From Microbacteriaceae bacterium (GTDB lineage: Bacteria; Actinomycetota; Actinomycetes; Actinomycetales; Microbacteriaceae), in assembly GCA_025463615.1 (NCBI GenBank), contig JAODAU010000219.1:1-6241 (forward strand): a stretch of DNA of 6,241 nt, read 5' to 3'. The notes under the pieces are model-generated. The model saw only the letters and a program-made list of their open reading frames with translations, was not told the DNA's origin and searched no databases. This document shows positions 1-5,695 of this stretch, piece after piece. Positions within the stretch are counted from its first letter, which is position 1, and each line of letters starts with the position of its first letter. The position numbers and the translations under genes are program-made.

Positions 1-1299
1 TGTGGCCTTCGCGGCCGCCGTCTTCAGGGCGTCCTCCGGCGTGCCGACCCCCTGCAGCACCTTCGAGATCCCGCTGCCGATCGCCTCGGAGAGCTGGTTG
101 TACCCGGCCACCGTCGGTCGCGCCTGCTTGGCGTTCGCCGAGTTCGCCTCCATGACGTCGAGGCCCGGATAGGTCTTGGCCTGCTCCTTGAACGCGGCCG
201 AGTCGATCTCCGACGAGCGCAGCGGGAGGTTGCCGATAGCCACGTTCCATCTCTCGTCCTGGGCCGCTGAGGTCAGCCACTCGGTGAACTGGTACGCCCA
301 GTATGTGCGGTTCTTGTCCTTGTGGTCGAACAGCGCCCAGATGTCGGGGCCGGAGACGGTCTGGTGGTCGCCGTTGGTGCCGGGCAGCTGCACGACCCCG
401 TACTTGGTTCCCGCGGTCTTGAGGTCGCCGAGCTGCCAGGGGCCGGAGGTGATCATGCCGATGCGGTCGCTGGCGAACAGCTCACCGAACTTGGTGTCGG
501 TCTGGTCGATGTAGACGCTCTTGTCCTTGACGGCCATGTCGCGCAGGAAGGTCAGCGCGTCGACGCCGGCGGTCGAGTCGAACGTGGCGGTCTTGGCATC
601 CTTCGAGAGGATCTCGCCGCCGTTCTGCCAGAGGTGCGGCCAGAACTGCCAGGTCGTCTCCTCAGAGCCCGAGACCGAGTAGGCGTAGCCGTAGGTCTTG
701 GTGGAGGCATCCGTGAGCTTCTTCGCAGCGTCGCGGAAGTCGTCCCAGGTCCAGTCGGCCGTGGGGTAGGCGACGCCCGCCTTGTCGAACACCGTCTTGT
801 TGTAGAGGAGCGAGAGGTTGTCGACCACCGCCGGGAAGCCGATGGTCTTCTTGCCGGTGGGCTGCGCGGTGGCGCGGGCCGCCCCGGTGAACTCGTCCCA
901 CTTGACGTCGGGCTGGGCGACCTGGCTCGTGATGTCGAGGGTGCGGCCGGATGCCTCCAGCTGGCTGGCCCACGACCCGAACGAGTAGGAGATGTCCGGA
1001 TAGTCGCCGCCGGCGAACGAGGCGGAGAGCTTCTGCAGCAGGTCCTCGGTGGAGGAGGCGCCGGGGGAGAGGTCGATCGTCACGTTGGGGTGCAGCTTCT
1101 CGTACTCCTTGGCCAGCTTGTCGAGGATCTTCTCGGCCGCCTCGGTCTGGCCGCTCCACATGGTGAGCGTGACATCCGCCTTCTTGTCGAGCGTCGTCGC
1201 ACCGCCGCTGCCCGCGCAGGCTGTCATGGCGCCCACGAGGGCGACCGCGACGAGCAGTCCGGCTGATTTCCTTGCTAGTGGTGCTCGACGGCTAGACAT
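1..1299 (-). CDS. Sugar ABC transporter substrate-binding lipoprotein (family 1, UgpB/MalE-like), 3' end beyond window
   Basis: This protein would capture a sugar or oligosaccharide outside the membrane and deliver it to ABC permeases. The reading frame is open for 433 codons from ATG 1299 down to base 1, so only the last residues are missing (family members are usually about 420-450 residues). The start is supported by AAGGAG at 1309-1314, 9 bases upstream. The N-terminus is a lipoprotein signal: arginines and a lysine in residues 4-11, a hydrophobic stretch LLVAVALVGAM, then a lipobox MTAC with the lipidated Cys at residue 28 and a Gly/Ser-rich linker. The mature part opens with VTLTMWSGQTE near residue 48 and contains FWPHLWQNGGEI (about residues 219-230) and a later SGPWQLGDL segment, both typical of carbohydrate-binding members of this family. 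It lies 34 bases after the SIS gene on the same strand, so the two are probably cotranscribed, with permease genes expected further left. The ligand cannot be read from the sequence; context suggests an alpha-galactoside or amino-sugar glycoside. Confidence 0.93.
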   Translation of the reverse strand, partial: MSSRRAPLARKSAGLLVAVALVGAMTACAGSGGATTLDKKADVTLTMWSGQTEAAEKILDKLAKEYEKLHPNVTIDLSPGASSTEDLLQKLSASFAGGDYPDISYSFGSWASQLEASGRTLDITSQVAQPDVKWDEFTGAARATAQPTGKKTIGFPAVVDNLSLLYNKTVFDKAGVAYPTADWTWDDFRDAAKKLTDASTKTYGYAYSVSGSEETTWQFWPHLWQNGGEILSKDAKTATFDSTAGVDALTFLRDMAVKDKSVYIDQTDTKFGELFASDRIGMITSGPWQLGDLKTAGTKYGVVQLPGTNGDHQTVSGPDIWALFDHKDKNRTYWAYQFTEWLTSAAQDERWNVAIGNLPLRSSEIDSAAFKEQAKTYPGLDVMEANSANAKQARPTVAGYNQLSEAIGSGISKVLQGVGTPEDALKTAAAKAT

Positions 1300-1333
1300 G
1301 CGACGGATCTCCTTGGGCTCGTGGTGGGGTGCT

Positions 1334-2212
1334 TCAGCTGAGGACGATGGAACGGGTGAGGTAGCGGGGCGAGTCGGGGTTGAGCCCGCGGGACTGGGCC
1401 ACGTCGACGGCGAGGCGCTGGGCCAGGGCCAGTTCGACGAGGGGGTCGTGGGTGCTCGTGATGACGAGGGCGCCCGTTGCGCGGACCTGCTCGACCAGGG
1501 CGGCCTCGTCGCGGCCGATCATCCAGACCAGCGAGCCGGGGTGGGCGACGGCCAGCGGGCCGTGGCGGTAGTCGAGCAGCGGGTACGACTCCGACCAGGC
1601 CTGGGCGGCCTCGCGGATCTTGAGCGCGGCCTCCTGGGCGAGACCGCGGGTCCAGCCGGAGCCGAGGTACACGAAATGGTCGAGGTCGGCCACGGGGATG
1701 TCGGAGGGCAGCGCGAGGGCGGCCTCGGCGGCATCCGGCAGCCCGGTCACGTCCTCGCCGAACGCGGCGCGGGCCAGCAGCAGGAAGGTGGTGGGGAAGC
1801 GCGTCTGCACGACCGACTCCTCGTCGGCGAAGTCGAGCACGAGCACGTCGTCGGCGAGCTCGGCGACGGGGGAGTCGGCGACGCCCGTGACCACGGTCTT
1901 GGTGACGCCGGCGGGGAGCTGCTCGAGCGCCTCGATGATCTCGCTCGTGGTGCCGGAGCGCGAGATGGCGAGCACGTGGTCGTAGTCGCGCCAGGCGCGG
2001 GGCTCGGAGGCGTAGGCGGCGTCGGTGATGCCGTAGCCCGCGTTCTCGCGCAGCTCGGCGATCGCGTCGGCGACGAACGCGGAGGTGCCGCAGCCGATCA
2101 CGAGCATCGACTCACCGGGGCGGACGAGGAGTTCGACAGCGCGGTCGAGGTGGGTGAGCGCTGTTCTCCAGACCGCCGGCTGGCTTGCGATCTCGCGGGA
2201 TGTGACTGACAT
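1334..2212 (-). CDS. SIS-domain sugar-phosphate isomerase/deaminase (AgaS / GlmS C-terminal-like)
   Basis: A 292-residue protein with two tandem SIS (sugar isomerase) folds, matching the isomerase half of GlmS without the glutaminase domain. The N-terminus has EIASQPAVW (7-15), then CGTSAF (41-46) and ISRSGTTSEI (83-92), the phosphosugar-binding Ser/Thr loop of the first domain. The second domain begins at FVYLGSGWTRGLAQEAALKI (180-199). By alignment with GlmS from memory, the catalytic Glu is E201 (KIRE) and the ring-opening His is H217 (YRHGPLAV). The C-tail LNPDSPRYLTRS has Arg287 where GlmS has its catalytic Lys. AgaS-type proteins deaminate and isomerise galactosamine-6-phosphate to tagatose-6-phosphate, but they are longer (about 385 residues), so the substrate is inferred from neighbours only. 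I chose ATG 2212 because GGAG (2218-2221) lies 5 bases upstream and similarity starts there; an in-frame ATG at 2275 would add 21 unconserved residues and has no ribosome site. It could instead be a deglycase of the FrlB kind. Confidence 0.9.
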   Translation of the reverse strand: MSVTSREIASQPAVWRTALTHLDRAVELLVRPGESMLVIGCGTSAFVADAIAELRENAGYGITDAAYASEPRAWRDYDHVLAISRSGTTSEIIEALEQLPAGVTKTVVTGVADSPVAELADDVLVLDFADEESVVQTRFPTTFLLLARAAFGEDVTGLPDAAEAALALPSDIPVADLDHFVYLGSGWTRGLAQEAALKIREAAQAWSESYPLLDYRHGPLAVAHPGSLVWMIGRDEAALVEQVRATGALVITSTHDPLVELALAQRLAVDVAQSRGLNPDSPRYLTRSIVLS

Positions 2213-2361
2213 TTCGGCTCCGTGTTCGGTGGTTCTCTCCGAGGCGTCCTGACCGCGCCCCGCAAGTTGTGTCATAGTCTTGCCAACAATGTTCATTTGG
2301 ACAAGAAACTGTTGATATCGCTCAAAAATATTGAGCGCACTCGACGAGTCTGGAGCGCAGC
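2213..2361. promoter_or_regulatory. Divergent intergenic control region between SIS gene and amidohydrolase gene
   Basis: These 149 bases separate two genes transcribed away from each other, so they must hold start signals for both. The part from about 2275 to 2335 is clearly AT-richer than the flanking coding DNA. It contains a perfect inverted repeat at 2319-2337, listed separately. Possible weak promoter pieces are TGGACA at 2298-2303 on the plus strand and TATGAC (complement of 2271-2276) on the minus strand, but neither has a well-spaced partner, so I do not call exact promoters. The amidohydrolase has GGAG at 2352-2355, 6 bases before its ATG; the SIS gene has GGAG (complement of 2218-2221), 5 bases before its ATG. 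Confidence 0.7.
2319..2337. promoter_or_regulatory. Perfect 7-5-7 inverted repeat, probable repressor operator
   Basis: CGCTCAA (2319-2325), a 5-base AAATA spacer, and TTGAGCG (2331-2337) form an exact dyad in the divergent intergenic region, 24 bases before the amidohydrolase start and 106 bases before the SIS start. The same heptamer, in near-copies, recurs in the control region next to the DeoR-family gene (5623-5652); the two sites share the 10-mer CGCTCAAAAA. The centre is AT-rich and no run of T follows, so it looks like a protein-binding site rather than a terminator. Assignment to the DeoR protein encoded at 5696 is inference. Confidence 0.7.
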
Positions 2362-3435
2362 ATGACCACACCCGACTGGGAATCCCTCGCCCGGCTGCCG
2401 CTGGCCGACTGGATGCCGCGCAGCAGCCTGCGGCTCCCGGCGACCCCGCGCCCGCGCGCCGCGGTGCCCGCGATCGACGTGCACAACCATCTCGGACGCT
2501 GGCTGTCGGAGGACGGCGACTGGATGATCCGCGACGTGCCCGCGCTGCTCGCCTCGATGGACGTGCACGGCATCGAGGCGATCGTGAACCTCGACGGCAT
2601 GTGGGGCGACGAGCTCACGGCCAACCTCGATCGCTACGACCACGCGCACCCGGGCCGGTTCTTCACGTTCTGCCAGCTGGACTGGTCGCTGCTCGCCGAG
2701 CCCGACGGCGACGCCCGGCTCGCCGAGTCCCTGCGCGACAGCGCGGAGCGCGGCGCTCGCGGGGTGAAGGTCTGGAAGTCACTGGGGCTGACGGCGCGGG
2801 GCGCGTCCGGGGAGCTCGTGCTGCCCGACGACGGTCGCGTGGTGGCGCTGATGCGGCTCGCCGGCGAGCTGGGGCTGCCCGTGCTCATCCACACCGCCGA
2901 CCCGGTCGCGTTCTTCGAGCCGGCGGACGCGCGCAACGAGCGCATCGACGAACTGCGCGCGATGCCCGAGTGGTGGTTCGGCGACACCGCCGTCTTCCCC
3001 ACGTTCGAGCGGCTGCTCGAGGCCCACGCCGCCCTCGTGCTCGCCTGCCCCGGCACGCGGTTCGTCGGCGCGCACGCCGGCTGCGCCGCGGAGCGCCTCG
3101 ACCTGGTGGAGCGGCTGCTGGATGCCGCCCCCAACTACTCCATCGACATCGCCGGCCGCATGGCCGAGCTGGGCCGCCAGCCGCGCCGGTTCGCTCGCCT
3201 CGTGGAGCGGTTCCCCGATCGCGTGCTCTTCGGCACCGACATCTACCCGCCGGAGGACGAGCAGTTCGGGCTGCACTTCCGCTTTCTCGAGACCGCCGAC
3301 GAGGCGTTCGAGTACGCCCCCGGCTCGGACGTGCCGCCGCAGGGCCGGTGGACGGTGTCGGGGCTGGACCTCGACCCGTCGCTGCTGCCCGGCGTGTACC
3401 GCGACAACGCGGCGAGGTTCCTCGGGATCGGCTAG
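2362..3435 (+). CDS. Metal-dependent amidohydrolase, amidohydrolase-2 family (COG2159/PF04909 type)
   Basis: A 357-residue TIM-barrel hydrolase with a probable mononuclear metal site. Metal-site candidates appear in the expected order: the D-x-H-x-H pair on strand 1 (D39, H41, H43 in IDVHNHLG), H177 in VLIHTADP, H238 in FVGAHAGC, and the catalytic Asp D293 in LFGTDIYP. K136 in GVKVWKSLG lies where related families carry a conserved Lys. No signal peptide is visible, so it is cytoplasmic. The ATG at 2362 has GGAG 6 bases upstream. The family includes hydrolases, lactonases and decarboxylases, and this sequence does not resemble NagA/AgaA deacetylases in detail, so the reaction is open: a sugar lactonase or a deacylase would both fit the locus. 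It is the only enzyme gene here on the plus strand and is transcribed divergently from the SIS gene. Its TAG overlaps the stop of the convergent aldolase gene by four bases (CTAG, 3432-3435), leaving no room for a terminator between them. Confidence 0.88.
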   Translation: MTTPDWESLARLPLADWMPRSSLRLPATPRPRAAVPAIDVHNHLGRWLSEDGDWMIRDVPALLASMDVHGIEAIVNLDGMWGDELTANLDRYDHAHPGRFFTFCQLDWSLLAEPDGDARLAESLRDSAERGARGVKVWKSLGLTARGASGELVLPDDGRVVALMRLAGELGLPVLIHTADPVAFFEPADARNERIDELRAMPEWWFGDTAVFPTFERLLEAHAALVLACPGTRFVGAHAGCAAERLDLVERLLDAAPNYSIDIAGRMAELGRQPRRFARLVERFPDRVLFGTDIYPPEDEQFGLHFRFLETADEAFEYAPGSDVPPQGRWTVSGLDLDPSLLPGVYRDNAARFLGIG

Positions 3436-4280
3436 CGGGCGATCACCGCGGCGAGGTGGGCGACCAGGTCGGTCGTGGCATCCCGCGCCGGCGCCACGTA
3501 TTTGCGCGGGTCGACCATCGACGGGGAGGCCGCGAGGGCCAGCCGCACGGCACCGGTCCACGCGCCGTTGAGCGCCGTGCCCACGTTGACCTTGCGGATG
3601 CCGGCCTCGATCGCGCGCGCGAGCCCGTCATCCGAGACGCCGGAGGAGCCGTGCAGCACCAGCGGAACCGGCACGGCCCCGGCCAGCTCGGCGATGAGCC
3701 CGAAGTCGAGGGATGCCGTGCGCGAGGTCATCGCGTGCGAGCTGCCCACCGCCACGGCCAGCCCGTCCACCCCGGTCGCGGCGACGAAGGCCGCCGCCTC
3801 GGAGGGGTCGGTGCGCACGCCGGGCGCGTGGGCGCCGTCCTTGCCGCCGATCGCGCCCAGCTCCGCCTCGACCCAGAGGCCGAGCGCGTGCGCGCGCCGC
3901 GTGACGCGCGCGGTGGTCGCCACGTTGGCGGCGTAGTCGAGGGTGGACGCGTCGAACATGATCGAGCCGACGCCGAAGCGCCCGGCCACGCCGAGCAGGT
4001 CGTCGACGAGCTCGAGGCTCTCGATGTGGTCGAGGTGGATGCCCACCGGCACGGACGCCCCCAGCGCGAGTTCGCGCATGGCGGCGAGCAGCGGCTCGGC
4101 GCGGGCGTGGTGGTAGCGGATCGCGTTCTCGCTGAGCTGCAGCAGCACGCCGACGCCCGCGCGCTCCGCCCCCGTCACGATCGCCTCGACGTGCTCGAGC
4201 GCGATCACATTGAACGCGGGCACCGCGCCGCGGCGGGCCTGCGCCGCCGCGATCAGCTCGCGGGTGGGGGCGAGGGTCAC
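3432..4280 (-). CDS. Class II ketose-bisphosphate aldolase, tagatose-bisphosphate aldolase (GatY/KbaY) type
   Basis: A 282-residue zinc-dependent aldolase, close to the length of E. coli GatY and KbaY (about 285), predicted to split a ketose-1,6-bisphosphate into dihydroxyacetone phosphate and glyceraldehyde-3-phosphate. Visible motifs in order: FNVIALEH (23-30); HLDHIESLE (82-90) with catalytic Asp84 and zinc ligand His85; MFDAS (108-112); the glycine-rich VEAELGAIGGKDG (137-149); GSSHA with zinc ligand His182; VLHGSSGV with zinc ligand His210; and VNVGTALNGAW (231-241), the phosphate-binding end. The start is GTG at 4280, whose GTGA overlaps the TGA stop of the upstream GH4 gene, implying coupled translation. 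Fructose-1,6-bisphosphate or an inositol-pathway phospho-ketose cannot be excluded as substrate; the GH4 and SIS neighbours favour tagatose-1,6-bisphosphate. No GatZ/KbaZ partner subunit is seen in the window. Confidence 0.9.
   Translation of the reverse strand: MTLAPTRELIAAAQARRGAVPAFNVIALEHVEAIVTGAERAGVGVLLQLSENAIRYHHARAEPLLAAMRELALGASVPVGIHLDHIESLELVDDLLGVAGRFGVGSIMFDASTLDYAANVATTARVTRRAHALGLWVEAELGAIGGKDGAHAPGVRTDPSEAAAFVAATGVDGLAVAVGSSHAMTSRTASLDFGLIAELAGAVPVPLVLHGSSGVSDDGLARAIEAGIRKVNVGTALNGAWTGAVRLALAASPSMVDPRKYVAPARDATTDLVAHLAAVIAR
4277..4280 (-). other. GTGA stop/start overlap coupling GH4 and aldolase genes
   Basis: Read on the minus strand, GTG at 4280-4278 starts the aldolase and TGA at 4279-4277 ends the GH4 enzyme. 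This four-base overlap is the classic arrangement for translational re-initiation and shows the two proteins belong to one operon. It also decides the aldolase start, because the homology to class II aldolases begins a few residues later. Confidence 0.85.
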
Positions 4281-5593
4281 GGCAGCGCCAGGTCCAACTG
4301 ACCGCCGAGAGTGCGCGGCAGCAGGGCGCTGTGGGCGTCGGTGAGCGCGTCGCAGAGCGCCCAGAGCTGCTCGGGCGTGAGGGTGGAGCTGGCGTTGGGG
4401 TCGGCGAGCAGGGCCTGGCGAACCAGCTCCGGGGTGCCGGTGCGGGCGGCATCCACCGTCAGTTCCGCCACCGAGAGGTAGCTGCGGTTGAGGGCGGCGC
4501 CCTGCGGCGGGATCGAGCCGACGCTGTGCGGGTGAACGCCCGCGGCATCCACGGTGCACGGCACCTCCACCACGGCCCCTTCGGGCAGGTTGTCGATGAA
4601 GCCGTGGTTGACAACGTTGCCGTGGATCACGCGCTCGGTGCCGGTGAGGATCGAGTGGATGACGAGCGGCGCGTACTCCGTGGCGTCCTCCTCGAGCGGC
4701 AGGTCGGCCCCCGTCGCGAGCGCCTCCTTCGCGGCCTCGAACTCGGCCACGTTCTCCTCGCTGATTCCGAGGTATTCGAGCGGGGTGAGCCGGTAGCGAG
4801 CGATCTGCTCGTCGGAGCGCAGGAACCACGACAGGTACTCGGCCGAGTGCTCGCTGGTCTCGGTGGGGTAGTAGCCGATGCGTCGGAAGATCTCGACGCG
4901 CACGCGGCGCAGCAGCTCCGGGTCGCGCTCGATCTCGGCGCGCAGTCGCGGGTAGAGGTCCTCGCCGTCGCGCGACCACTCGGTGAGCCAGGCCTGGTGG
5001 TTCACGCCCGCCGCGCGGAAGTGGGTGCCCTCGAACGGCACGCCGATCTGCTCGTTGAGGCCCACGACGGTCCAGTAGACGCTGTGGCAGAGGCCGACGA
5101 CCTTGAGCTCGGGGGCGACCACCGACATCCACCACACGTTCATGGCCATCGGGTTGGTGTAGTTGAGGAACCACGCGCCGGGGCAGAGCTCGAGCATGTC
5201 GGCGGCGACGGCGCTCAGCACGGGGAACGTGCGCAGCGCGCGGAACACGCCGCCCACGCCGGTCGTGTCGCCGATCGTCTGGCGCAGGCCGAAGGATGCC
5301 GGGATCTCGAGGTCCTTGCGCGTTCCATCGATGCCGCCCACCTGCATCATGTTCACCACGAAGTCCGCTCCGGCGAGCGCCTCGCGCCGGTCGAGCGTGC
5401 CGATCACGTCGAGGGGGCGGCCGAAGCGGCGCGAGACCTGCTCGGCGGTGCCGACCGCGACATCCAGCCGCTCGGCGTCGATGTCGTGGAGCACGAGGGT
5501 GAGGGTGGGCAGGTCGTCGAACTTCAGCAGGTCGGTGATGAGCTGCCGGGTGAAGACCACGCTGCCCGCGCCGAGGAAGACGATCCGTGTCAT
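4277..5593 (-). CDS. melA: GH4 family alpha-galactosidase-like glycosidase (NAD+ and Mn2+ dependent)
   Basis: A 438-residue cytoplasmic glycosidase of family GH4, which cleaves glycosides by a redox-elimination route: NAD+ oxidises C3 and a divalent metal helps the elimination. The N-terminus is a Rossmann fold, IVFLGAGSVVFTRQL (4-18), with the acidic LHDID end of strand 2 (35-39). Then come VVNMMQVGG (79-87), IGDTTGVGGVFRALRTFPV (107-125), FLNYTNPMAMN (142-152), the metal motif CHSV (169-172) and GVNHQAW with metal ligand His199. In GH4, CHSV is associated with alpha-galactosidases of the MelA group, while phospho-glycosidases carry CDMP or CNVP; from this I infer a non-phosphorylated alpha-galactoside substrate. 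Length fits MelA (about 430-450). ATG 5593 is supported by GGAGGA 7 bases upstream. It is first in an operon with the aldolase and diverges from the DeoR regulator gene. An alpha-GalNAc or alpha-galactosamine glycoside is a possible alternative substrate given the SIS gene. Confidence 0.9.
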   Translation of the reverse strand: MTRIVFLGAGSVVFTRQLITDLLKFDDLPTLTLVLHDIDAERLDVAVGTAEQVSRRFGRPLDVIGTLDRREALAGADFVVNMMQVGGIDGTRKDLEIPASFGLRQTIGDTTGVGGVFRALRTFPVLSAVAADMLELCPGAWFLNYTNPMAMNVWWMSVVAPELKVVGLCHSVYWTVVGLNEQIGVPFEGTHFRAAGVNHQAWLTEWSRDGEDLYPRLRAEIERDPELLRRVRVEIFRRIGYYPTETSEHSAEYLSWFLRSDEQIARYRLTPLEYLGISEENVAEFEAAKEALATGADLPLEEDATEYAPLVIHSILTGTERVIHGNVVNHGFIDNLPEGAVVEVPCTVDAAGVHPHSVGSIPPQGAALNRSYLSVAELTVDAARTGTPELVRQALLADPNASSTLTPEQLWALCDALTDAHSALLPRTLGGQLDLALP

Positions 5594-5695
5594 GTGACGA
5601 TCCTCCGCGCTACTGCGTGAAGCGCGCAAGTTTTTGAGCGAGAAGCGCTAAAGTGATCATTCTGAGTGAGTGATCGACGCTGCAAGGAGCACCGC
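5594..5695. promoter_or_regulatory. Divergent control region between GH4 operon and DeoR-family regulator
   Basis: These 102 bases separate the GH4-aldolase operon (leftward) from the regulator gene (rightward). Ribosome sites are present at both ends: GGAGGA on the minus strand before ATG 5593 and AAGGAG at 5684-5689 before ATG 5696. The middle holds an operator-like half-site cluster (5623-5652). TTGAGC at 5634-5639 with CATTCT at 5658-5663 (18-base spacing) is a weak candidate promoter for the regulator; if used, it would overlap the half-sites. AGTGATC occurs at 5652-5658 and GTGATCG at 5670-5676, a short imperfect direct repeat of unknown meaning. Confidence 0.65.
5623..5652. promoter_or_regulatory. 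Cluster of three operator half-sites near the DeoR-family gene
   Basis: Three heptamers alternate in direction: CGCGCAA (5623-5629), TTGAGCG (5634-5640) and CGCTAAA (5646-5652), with 4- and 5-base spacers. The middle one exactly matches an arm of the perfect dyad at 2319-2337, and each outer one differs from the inverse arm by one base. TTTTTGAGCG (5631-5640) is the complement of the 10-mer CGCTCAAAAA found at 2319-2328. The position between the regulator and the GH4 operon fits autoregulation plus repression of the operon by a DeoR-type protein. That binding is inferred, not shown. Confidence 0.62.

Noticed and set aside
322..1266. Long plus-strand open frame opposite the binding-protein gene
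   Set aside because: It lies antisense to a clear lipoprotein gene; its Gly/Val/Glu/Arg-rich translation has no recognisable domain and reflects high-GC codon bias.
2284..2314. CAACA ... TGTTG inverted arms in the divergent region
   Set aside because: Arms of five bases separated by 21 bases are expected by chance in an AT-rich stretch and have no counterpart in the other control region.
2319..2337. Interpretation of the inverted repeat as a transcription terminator
   Set aside because: It sits between diverging genes, has only 7-bp arms and no downstream T-run, so an operator is the better reading.
2213..2371. Longer N-terminus for the SIS protein starting at 2371, 2293 or 2275
   Set aside because: These starts lack ribosome sites, would read through the operator dyad or AT-rich promoter region, and add residues not typical of SIS proteins.
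2331..4301. 656-codon plus-strand open frame across the amidohydrolase and aldolase genes
   Set aside because: It runs in a shifted frame over one real gene and antisense to another, and its translation is Arg/Ala/Gly-rich low-complexity text without motifs.
4281..5174. Open frame extending the aldolase upstream into a 580-residue protein
   Set aside because: The added part is an out-of-frame reading of the GH4 gene; the aldolase homology starts right after GTG 4280 at the GTGA overlap.
4331..5620. 429-codon plus-strand open frame opposite the GH4 gene
   Set aside because: It mirrors the GH4 gene, which has unmistakable motifs and a good ribosome site; the antisense product has no family features.
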